From CAZGUH01 sp964529005 (GTDB taxonomy: Bacteria; Actinomycetota; Acidimicrobiia; Acidimicrobiales; Ilumatobacteraceae), in NCBI GenBank assembly GCA_964529005.1, contig CAZGUH010000030.1, positions 1-50,332 of the forward strand: a stretch of DNA of 50,332 nucleotides, given 5' to 3'. The notes under the pieces are model-generated. The model searched no databases, was not told the origin of the DNA, and saw only the letters and a program-made list of their open reading frames with translations. Position numbers and translations under genes: made by a program. This document shows positions 45,072 to 50,332 of the stretch, piece after piece (the stretch's first letter is position 1; the number at the start of each line of letters is the position of its first letter).

Positions 45072-45682
45072 GCACGCTCCACCACGCCGACGGCCGGCTC
45101 GAGGTGCACCGGGTCGTCGTCGGTCCCGTCGACAACAACGTCTTCGTGTTGCGCTGTCGCGAGACCGGCGAGGCCGTTCTGATCGACGCCGCGAACGAGC
45201 ACGAGCAGCTTCTCGGCCTCTGCGAGCGCCTCGGTGTTCGGCGGGTGCTCGAGACGCACGGCCACTGGGATCACATCCAGGCGGTTCCGGCCATGCGTGA
45301 GGCCGGTTTCGAGGTCGGGATCACCGCCGCCGACGCGCCGATGTTGAAGGAGGTCGGCTACGACGTCCTTCTCGACGACGCCGAGGTCATCGAAGTCGGG
45401 CGGCTGCGGTTGCAGGCGATCCACAATCCCGGCCACACGCCTGGATCGATCAGCTTCAAGGTGCTCGACGCGCCGCTGCTGTTCACCGGCGACACGCTGT
45501 TCCCCGGTGGCCCCGGCGCGACGAAGTTCCCCGGCGGTGACTTCGATGCGATCATCCGATCGATCGACGAGCGGCTGTTCACGTTCCCGGCCGACACCAT
45601 CGTGATGCCCGGCCACGGGCTCGACACCACGATCGGCGCCGAGCGCCCCCATCTCCAGGAGTGGATCGACCGGGGCTGGTGA
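45068..45682 (+). CDS. Metallo-beta-lactamase-fold hydrolase (glyoxalase II-like)
   Basis: 204 residues. T-H64-G-H66-W-D68-H69 is the H-x-H-x-D-H zinc motif, followed by N-P-G-H-T-P-G-S, F-T-G-D-T-L-F and M-P-G-H-G. All metal ligands for a dinuclear centre are there. The sequence type resembles hydroxyacylglutathione-hydrolase-like and other thioester hydrolases of actinobacteria. The ATG at 45068 overlaps the YfhO-like stop by four bases, so it is translationally coupled to it, although no functional link is apparent. Confidence 0.9.
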   Translation: MSTLHHADGRLEVHRVVVGPVDNNVFVLRCRETGEAVLIDAANEHEQLLGLCERLGVRRVLETHGHWDHIQAVPAMREAGFEVGITAADAPMLKEVGYDVLLDDAEVIEVGRLRLQAIHNPGHTPGSISFKVLDAPLLFTGDTLFPGGPGATKFPGGDFDAIIRSIDERLFTFPADTIVMPGHGLDTTIGAERPHLQEWIDRGW

Positions 45683-45693
45683 CGGCGAGCCAC

Positions 45694-45699
45694 TATCGT
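45694..45699 (+). promoter_or_regulatory. Putative -10 box (TATCGT) for the PLP decarboxylase gene
   Basis: TATCGT is 29 bases before the ATG at 45729; a run of G at 45718-45723 may serve as a weak ribosome site. No -35 is clear. Confidence 0.3.
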
Positions 45700-45728
45700 T
45701 CAGTCCCGAACGACCGACGGGGGCGCCG

Positions 45729-47078
45729 ATGACCGGAGCGATGCACCGCTGGGACGAGCGCACCGACCTGCTCGCGCACTCCATCCTCGGCTACGCCGTC
45801 GAACGCCTGGAACTGCGCATGGACCCACGCTGGGGCGCGCACCCGGCGGACGAGCTGAACGCCGTGTTGCGCGACACGATCACCCCCGAGGGCATCGGCG
45901 GCCACGAAGCACTGCGCCTGTTCCGCGACGAGCTGCTGCCCGCCTGCCGGCCGATGGATCACCCGATGAACCTGGCCTACGTCCCGACCGCGCCGACGCA
46001 TGCAGCGACGATGTTCGACCTCGTCGTCAGCGCGTGCTCCGTGTTCGCGGGATATTGGGAGGCCGGGTCGGGGGCGATCGCGGCAGAGAACAGAGCGCTG
46101 CGGTGGCTGGCCGATCTGGCGGATTTCCCGCCAGAGGCGGGCGGATGCTTCGTGACCGGGGGGTCTGCCGCCAACCTCAGCGCGCTGGTCGCCGCCCGCG
46201 TCCGCGCCGCCGCCACCCGCCAGCCCGAGCGCCGCTGGCGCTTTGCGACCACGAGCGAGGCGCACGCGTCGGTGCGCGCCGCGGCGAGGGTGATGGACGC
46301 CGACATCGCGCTCGTTCCCGCCGACGCCAAGGGACGGATGACCGGCGCGGCGCTGCGCTCGGTGGTCGATGCGGACGGCGCCGACCTCTTCGCGGTCGTC
46401 GCCACGGCCGGCACCACGAACGCCGGCGCGATCGACGAGCTCCACGCGATCGCCGACGTCTGCGCCGAGCACGACCTGTGGCTGCACGTCGACGGGGCGT
46501 ACGGCCTGGCGGCGATGTGCGCCCCGTCGCTCCGACCAGCGTTTCGCGGCATCGAGCGCGCCGACAGCTTCGGTGTCGATCCGCACAAGTGGTTGTTCGC
46601 CCCCTACGACTGCGCTGCGCTCGTCTACCGCGACCCGTCGCACGCGGCGACCGCCCACGCCCAGCACGGGGCGTACATCGACGCCGTCGACCACGGGGAG
46701 TGGAACCCCTCGGACTACGCCTACCACCTGTCCCGGCGCGCCCGGGGCCTGCCCCTGTGGTTCTCCCTGGCCACGCACGGCACGCGGGCGTACAGCGAGG
46801 CGATCGAAACCACGCTGGAGGTCACCCGCGGCATCGCCGACGCGATCCGCCGGCGTCCCGACTTCGAGTTGCTGATCGAACCGGACCTGTCGATCCTGCT
46901 GTTCCGCCGGCGCGGCTGGCAGGCCGACGATTACCTGCGCTGGAGCCGGGCCAACGCTCGGGCGGGCATCGCCCTCATGGTGCCGACGACCTGGGCCGGA
47001 GAGCCGTGCATGCGGATCTGCATCGTCAACCCGCTCACCGAGGTCGACGAGGTGGTGAAGGTCATCGACACGATGTGA
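45729..47078 (+). CDS. PLP-dependent group II amino-acid decarboxylase family protein
   Basis: 449 residues. The cofactor lysine is K287 in V-D-P-H-K-W-L-F-A-P-Y; H-V-D-G-A-Y-G and T-A-G-T-T-N-A-G-A-I-D bind PLP, and T-G-G-S-A-A-N-L-S-A is the phosphate loop. This is the pattern of aromatic-L-amino-acid / glutamate-type decarboxylases (group II), though some members are aminotransferase- or aldehyde synthase-like. Substrate cannot be assigned. It stands alone between the MBL-fold gene and the suf genes, with its own promoter-like box. Confidence 0.88.
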   Translation: MTGAMHRWDERTDLLAHSILGYAVERLELRMDPRWGAHPADELNAVLRDTITPEGIGGHEALRLFRDELLPACRPMDHPMNLAYVPTAPTHAATMFDLVVSACSVFAGYWEAGSGAIAAENRALRWLADLADFPPEAGGCFVTGGSAANLSALVAARVRAAATRQPERRWRFATTSEAHASVRAAARVMDADIALVPADAKGRMTGAALRSVVDADGADLFAVVATAGTTNAGAIDELHAIADVCAEHDLWLHVDGAYGLAAMCAPSLRPAFRGIERADSFGVDPHKWLFAPYDCAALVYRDPSHAATAHAQHGAYIDAVDHGEWNPSDYAYHLSRRARGLPLWFSLATHGTRAYSEAIETTLEVTRGIADAIRRRPDFELLIEPDLSILLFRRRGWQADDYLRWSRANARAGIALMVPTTWAGEPCMRICIVNPLTEVDEVVKVIDTM

Positions 47079-47102
47079 CGGGATCTTGCCCGCGACGTTT
47101 CT

Positions 47103-47116
47103 CCTACGCGCGTAGG
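47103..47116. promoter_or_regulatory. 14-bp perfect palindrome in the sufC promoter
   Basis: CCTACGCGCGTAGG is a perfect palindrome placed between the expected -35 region and the TACACT -10 box at 47122. A dimeric repressor, for example an iron-sulfur sensor, could bind here. It does not match a binding site I can name. Confidence 0.5.
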
Positions 47117-47121
47117 GGAAA

Positions 47122-47127
47122 TACACT
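47122..47127 (+). promoter_or_regulatory. Leaderless -10 box (TACACT) of the suf genes
   Basis: TACACT ends four bases before GTG 47132 and seven before GTG 47135; the seven-base spacing seen elsewhere supports 47135 as the start. No ribosome site. Confidence 0.5.
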
Positions 47128-47134
47128 CGGTGTG

Positions 47135-47881
47135 GTGAGTGAGCTGTTCCGGGTCGATGCCCTGCACGCCCGTCCTGCCGAGAGCGAGACCGAGATCCTG
47201 CGCGGCCTCGATCTCACGGTCGCCGAGGGTGAGGTGCACGCCATCATGGGCCCGAACGGCTCCGGCAAGAGCACCCTGGCCAGCACCCTTCTCGCGTCCC
47301 CCGAGTACGAGGTCACGGCGGGGCGCATCTGGTTCAAGGGCGACGACATCACCGACTGGCCCACCGACGTGCGCGCGAAGGCCGGCATGTTCCTGGCATT
47401 CCAGTATCCGCAGGAGATCGCCGGCGTGTCGGTGATCCAGTTCCTCCGCCAGGCGCTCAGCGCCCGCACCGGCATCGACCTCAGCGTCCTCGAGTTGCGG
47501 CTGGCCACGATGGAGTGGATGAAGCGGCTCGGCATGGACAGCTCGTTCGTCGACCGCTACCTGAACGAGGGCTTCTCCGGCGGCGAGAAGAAGCGCAACG
47601 AGGTCATGCAGCTGGCCATCCTCCAGCCGGATCTGGCGATCCTCGACGAGACCGACTCCGGTCTCGACATCGACGCGTTGCGCGTCGTGGCCAACGGCCT
47701 GCGAGAGGTGCGCCGCGACCGCCCACAGATGGGCGTCGTGCTGATCACCCACTACCAGCGCCTGCTCGACGAGATCGCCCCCGACCACGTGCACATCCTG
47801 GTCGGCGGCCGCATCGTCGCCAGCGGCGGCATGGAGCTGGCGCACACCTTGGAGCGCGACGGCTACGAGGCGTTCCGATGA
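47135..47881 (+). CDS. sufC: Fe-S cluster assembly ATPase SufC
   Basis: 248 residues. Walker A G-P-N-G-S-G-K-S-T (39-47), Q-loop F-Q-Y-P-Q-E-I-A-G, signature F-S-G-G-E-K-K-R (147-154), Walker B L-A-I-L-D-E-T-D-S-G-L-D (168-179) and V-L-I-T-H-Y-Q-R are all SufC hallmarks. SufC drives the SufBCD scaffold, where clusters are built. SufB and SufD are not in the window; upstream is an unrelated decarboxylase and downstream come SufS and SufU. The stop overlaps the sufS ATG by four bases. Confidence 0.95.
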   Translation: MSELFRVDALHARPAESETEILRGLDLTVAEGEVHAIMGPNGSGKSTLASTLLASPEYEVTAGRIWFKGDDITDWPTDVRAKAGMFLAFQYPQEIAGVSVIQFLRQALSARTGIDLSVLELRLATMEWMKRLGMDSSFVDRYLNEGFSGGEKKRNEVMQLAILQPDLAILDETDSGLDIDALRVVANGLREVRRDRPQMGVVLITHYQRLLDEIAPDHVHILVGGRIVASGGMELAHTLERDGYEAFR

Positions 47882-49122
47882 GCGCCCCCGATTCGCTGGA
47901 CGTGGCGGCGATCCGCAAGGACTTCCCGATCTTCTCGCGCCTCATCGACGGGCAGCCGATCGTCTACCTCGACTCGGCCAACACGTCGCAGAAGCCGCGC
48001 CAGGTGATCGATGCGATGACCCACTTCCTCGAGACCGGGTACGCCCCGATCAACCGCAGCGCGTACCGGCTGGCCGCGGAGGCCACCGACGCCTATGAAG
48101 GCGCGCGCCGCGCGGTGCAGCGGTTCATCAACGCCCGGCGTGCGCACGAGGTGGTCTTCACCAAGAACGCCACCGAGGCCCTCAATCTGGTGTCGAACTC
48201 GTGGGGCCGCGCCAACCTGCGCCCCGGCGACGCCGTGGTGCTCACGCACATGGAGCACCACGCCAACATCGTTCCGTGGCACATCCTGTCGTCGCAGATC
48301 CCGCTCGAGCTGCGGTGGGTGCCGCTCACCGATGACGGGCAGCTGGACCTGTCGACGCTGCCGAGCCTCCTCGACGGCGCCAAGGCGTTCGCGTTCAGCG
48401 CGATGAGCAATGTGCTGGGCACGATCAACCCGGTGCGGACGCTCGTCGACGCGGCGCACGCTGCGGGCGCGGTGGCGATCGTCGACTCCTGCCAGTACAC
48501 GCCGCACAACGTCACCGATGTGCAGGCGTGGGATGCCGACTTCGTCGCGTTCAGCAGCCACAAGATGTGCGGCCCGAGCGGCATCGGCGTTCTGTGGGGT
48601 CGGGAGGAGCTGCTCGACGCGATCCCGCCGTTCCTCGGTGGGGGCAACATGATCGCGGACGTGCGACTCGACGGGTTCCTGCCCGCCGAGCTGCCGGCCA
48701 AGTTCGAAGCCGGCACGCCTCCGATCGTCGAGGCGGTCGGCCTCGGCCGGGCGGTGGAGTATTTGGAGGGGCTCGGCATGGCGAACGTCCGCCGGCACGA
48801 GATGGCGATCGCCGAGCATGCGATCGGTGCGTTGATCGAGCGCTACGGCGACGACATCCGGATCCACGGGCCGCGCAATGTCGAGGTGCGCGGCGCGACG
48901 ATCAGCTTCACGTTCCGTGACGTGCATCCGCACGACATCAGCCAGGTGCTCGACCAGCGGAACGTCTGCGTTCGAGCGGGGCACCACTGCGCCAAGCCGC
49001 TGATGCGATTGTTGGGCACGACCGCCACCGCCAGGGCAAGCTTCTACGTCTACAACGACGTCGACGACGCCACCGCTTTGACCGACGCTCTCGGGGACGC
49101 GACCGACATCTTCGGTCTCTGA
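47878..49122 (+). CDS. sufS: Cysteine desulfurase SufS
   Basis: 414 residues. It takes sulfur from cysteine for Fe-S clusters. The PLP lysine is K229 in S-S-H-K-M-C-G-P-S-G and the persulfide cysteine C371 is in R-A-G-H-H-C-A-K-P-L-M, the group II (SufS) short-loop form. H-M-E-H-H-A-N and N-V-L-G-T-I-N-P are present. One variation is V-D-S-C-Q-Y-T-P-H, where most SufS proteins have D-G-A-Q. ATG overlaps the sufC stop and sufU follows at 20 bases. Confidence 0.95.
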   Translation: MSAPDSLDVAAIRKDFPIFSRLIDGQPIVYLDSANTSQKPRQVIDAMTHFLETGYAPINRSAYRLAAEATDAYEGARRAVQRFINARRAHEVVFTKNATEALNLVSNSWGRANLRPGDAVVLTHMEHHANIVPWHILSSQIPLELRWVPLTDDGQLDLSTLPSLLDGAKAFAFSAMSNVLGTINPVRTLVDAAHAAGAVAIVDSCQYTPHNVTDVQAWDADFVAFSSHKMCGPSGIGVLWGREELLDAIPPFLGGGNMIADVRLDGFLPAELPAKFEAGTPPIVEAVGLGRAVEYLEGLGMANVRRHEMAIAEHAIGALIERYGDDIRIHGPRNVEVRGATISFTFRDVHPHDISQVLDQRNVCVRAGHHCAKPLMRLLGTTATARASFYVYNDVDDATALTDALGDATDIFGL

Positions 49123-49142
49123 CCCGCCGACAAGGAGATCCC

Positions 49143-49601
49143 ATGCCCGGTCTCGAAGACCTGTACCGCGAGATCATCCTCGATCACTACCGCACCCCCA
49201 GAAACCGTGGTGAGCTGCCCACACCGCCCGCCGTGGTGGCCGAGGGGCACAACCCGCTGTGCGGCGACGAGATCAAGGTGTACTTGGCGGTCGACGACGG
49301 CGTGGTGACCGACATCAAGGTTGGCGGACAGGGATGCAGCATCTCGCAGAGCTCGGCGTCGATGATGAGCCAAGCGGTCAAGGGCAAGACCCTCGATGAG
49401 GTGCGAGGCCTGGTGCGGCGCTTCAAGGGGATGATGTCGATCGAGGACGCCGAGGACGCCGAGGGCAACGGTGACGCATCCGGCGTGGCGCTCGGCGATC
49501 TGGAAGCGTTGCAGGGCGTGGTGAAGTTCCCTGTGCGGATCAAGTGCGCCACCCTGGCGTGGAACACCCTCACGGAAGCCCTCGCCTCCGCGCGGAGCTG
49601 A
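49143..49601 (+). CDS. sufU: Sulfur-transfer protein SufU
   Basis: 152 residues, the zinc-dependent SufU type used in Bacillota and Actinomycetota. Zinc ligands C40 and D42 (N-P-L-C-G-D), C65 (G-Q-G-C-S-I-S) and C135 (R-I-K-C-A-T-L) are present. SufU takes the persulfide from SufS. An insertion of mixed acidic sequence (E-D-A-E-D-A-E-G, ~101-108) is the SufU-specific loop. AAGGAG at 49132-49137 precedes the ATG by five bases, so unlike sufC it has a ribosome site. End of the suf unit. Confidence 0.95.
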   Translation: MPGLEDLYREIILDHYRTPRNRGELPTPPAVVAEGHNPLCGDEIKVYLAVDDGVVTDIKVGGQGCSISQSSASMMSQAVKGKTLDEVRGLVRRFKGMMSIEDAEDAEGNGDASGVALGDLEALQGVVKFPVRIKCATLAWNTLTEALASARS

Positions 49602-50134
49602 GGTTTCGTACATCGGCCAGCCAACAGACGTGCGCCGGACGACTCGTTGCGCTCAGTCTTCAGTTGCGCGCCAGCGGCAACTCGGGTGTGCCGTGCTGGC
49701 TCGCATGGTGGAGACATTGCGGCGATGGCGAACGCGTCGTCAGCAGTGGCTCTCGTTCGGTGTGCCCACATCGCTCGGCGAGCTCTGATTGCCTCGAAGG
49801 CCGTTGTGGGCCCGGCGGTGAACCGTGCGGATTATGCGCTGAAGCGCATCGAGATGCGCAGGACGCACGTTCCGGCGGAAATGTACGAGTTCGTCACTCT
49901 CGAGGTCACGCCCGCCCGGCGTGCAGCCTTGGAGGACGCGCGCCGTACTCCCGCCGTCTAAGCCTCGATCCACCGATCGGGGTCGGGGCTGAGCCTTGGC
50001 TGCGGGTGAGTCGATGGGTGGTGGTTGGTCGTCGCGTTGGTCCGTGCCGGGGCGTGTTGAAGCAGGGGTCGTGGGCCGGTTGGTTGTCAGCGCTGGCGGG
50101 TGTGTTGCGGCGCGCCTGACCGCGGCGGGGCGGG
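49602..50134. other. Low-information gap between sufU and transposase remnant
   Basis: 533 bases with no convincing gene. Third-position bias weakens, and overlapping frames of similar quality appear on both strands. A 78-codon frame (49725-49961) is the only candidate and is listed separately. The right part (about 49990-50110) is unusually rich in GTGG/GTTG repeats and may be the non-coding edge of the IS element. Confidence 0.5.
49725..49961 (+). CDS. Possible small protein, very uncertain
   Basis: 78 residues starting M-A-N-A-S-S-A-V-A-L-V-R-C-A-H-I-A-R-R and ending E-D-A-R-R-T-P-A-V. The part from residue ~48 (H-V-P-A-E-M-Y-E-F-V-T-L-E-V-T-P-A-R) looks protein-like, but there is no ribosome site, no -10 box and a competing frame on the other strand. 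It might be the end of a gene interrupted by an insertion. Confidence 0.25.
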   Translation: MANASSAVALVRCAHIARRALIASKAVVGPAVNRADYALKRIEMRRTHVPAEMYEFVTLEVTPARRAALEDARRTPAV

Positions 50135-50140
50135 TCAGGC
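50114..50140. terminator. Hairpin at the end of the transposase fragment
   Basis: Inverted repeat GCCTGACC (50114-50121) and GGTCAGGC (50133-50140), loop of 11 bases. It contains the stop codon of the minus-strand transposase fragment and could end its transcript. It might instead be part of the element's end. Confidence 0.4.
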
Positions 50141-50332
50141 TGGCGCGGGTCGTAGCAGCCGTAGGGTGTCGAGCGCGGTCGTGAACGTGTGGGCCCAGGG
50201 CCATCTGGTCGGCAGCCGCAAGATGGTGCGCCCGGCCCGGTTGACGAGCCGACCCGGGATCGCGACGAGTCGAGTGCGTGTCAAGGGCCAGCAGGATCTG
50301 CCCGGTGGCGGACAGTGGAACTGCCCGGCCGT
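50135..50332 (-). mobile_element. C-terminal part of an IS1380-like transposase, cut by window edge
   Basis: The minus-strand frame ends R-L-V-A-I-P-G-R-L-V-N-R-A-G-R, then T-I-L-R-L-P-T-R-W-P-W-A-H-T-F, and closes with L-R-L-L-R-P-A-P-A and TGA at 50135-50137. The R-L-x-x-x-x-G-R-L-x-x-x-x-R-x-x-x-L-R-L-P tail and the W-P-W-A pair are features of IS1380-family DDE transposases. The first visible residues (T-A-G-Q-F-H-C-P-P-P) are less typical, so the copy may carry a frameshift. No inverted-repeat end or target duplication can be identified here. Confidence 0.65.

Noticed and set aside
49740..50204. A 154-codon minus-strand frame at the right end
   Set aside because: It overlaps the transposase C-terminus in another frame and has a threonine/proline/arginine-rich composition with no motifs.

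Overview
The window is about 50 kb of GC-rich, densely packed DNA from an actinomycete-type genome. Codon third positions are mostly G/C, neighbouring genes are commonly joined by 4-nt ATGA/GTGA overlaps, and many genes sit 6-8 nt behind a TAnnnT -10 box with no Shine-Dalgarno site. A SufC/SufS/SufU group and a giant secreted protein ending in 'PARVLDTR ... VADVxGWY' modules suggest class Acidimicrobiia (Ilumatobacter-like). That assignment is inference; no rRNA or other marker gene is present.

Positions 1-27 kb form a surface-polysaccharide locus. A cut-off GDP-mannose 4,6-dehydratase (gmd) start is followed by a GT2/GT39-like pair (180-2500, minus). Next is a plus operon (2581-7647) with a methyltransferase, a fused GT2-GT4 glycosyltransferase, a flippase-like membrane protein and a second methyltransferase. 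A seven-gene minus operon (7620-18538) follows, with four large membrane proteins, a GT2, a GT2-methyltransferase fusion and a GT4. Two of the membrane proteins are clear paralogues. An ABC-2 polysaccharide exporter is split into a plus-strand permease and a minus-strand ATPase that converge on one hairpin. The nucleotide-sugar genes ugd, a UDP-glucuronate decarboxylase-like gene and galE (21630-24845) come next, then a methyltransferase, a GT2 and rmlC. Together they would make UDP-GlcA, UDP-Xyl, UDP-Gal and part of dTDP-rhamnose, assemble the glycan on lipid carriers and export it.

Positions 27-31.5 kb are mixed. They hold an M23 peptidase with four peptidoglycan-binding modules, a small unknown gene with an alpha/beta-hydrolase-like gene lacking the nucleophile serine, a CoxS/CoxM-type pair without a catalytic large subunit, and a small membrane-anchored protein. 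Positions 31.6-39.1 kb hold one giant secreted repeat protein (seven SdrD_B-like modules, then three C-terminal modules). Its signal-peptide end is out of frame with the rest, so it is a frameshifted gene or carries a sequencing error.

Positions 39.2-50.3 kb hold a divergent diadenylate-cyclase-like (DisA_N) protein next to a universal stress protein, an acyl-CoA dehydrogenase, a toxin-antitoxin pair with an 18-bp palindromic operator over its -10 box, a YfhO-like membrane protein, a metallo-beta-lactamase-fold hydrolase, a PLP-dependent decarboxylase, and sufC-sufS-sufU behind a 14-bp palindrome. The right edge holds the C-terminus of an IS1380-like transposase. The observations most worth following are the DisA_N/USP pair, the recurring leaderless promoter architecture, the frameshift in the giant gene and the three-fold C-terminal module.
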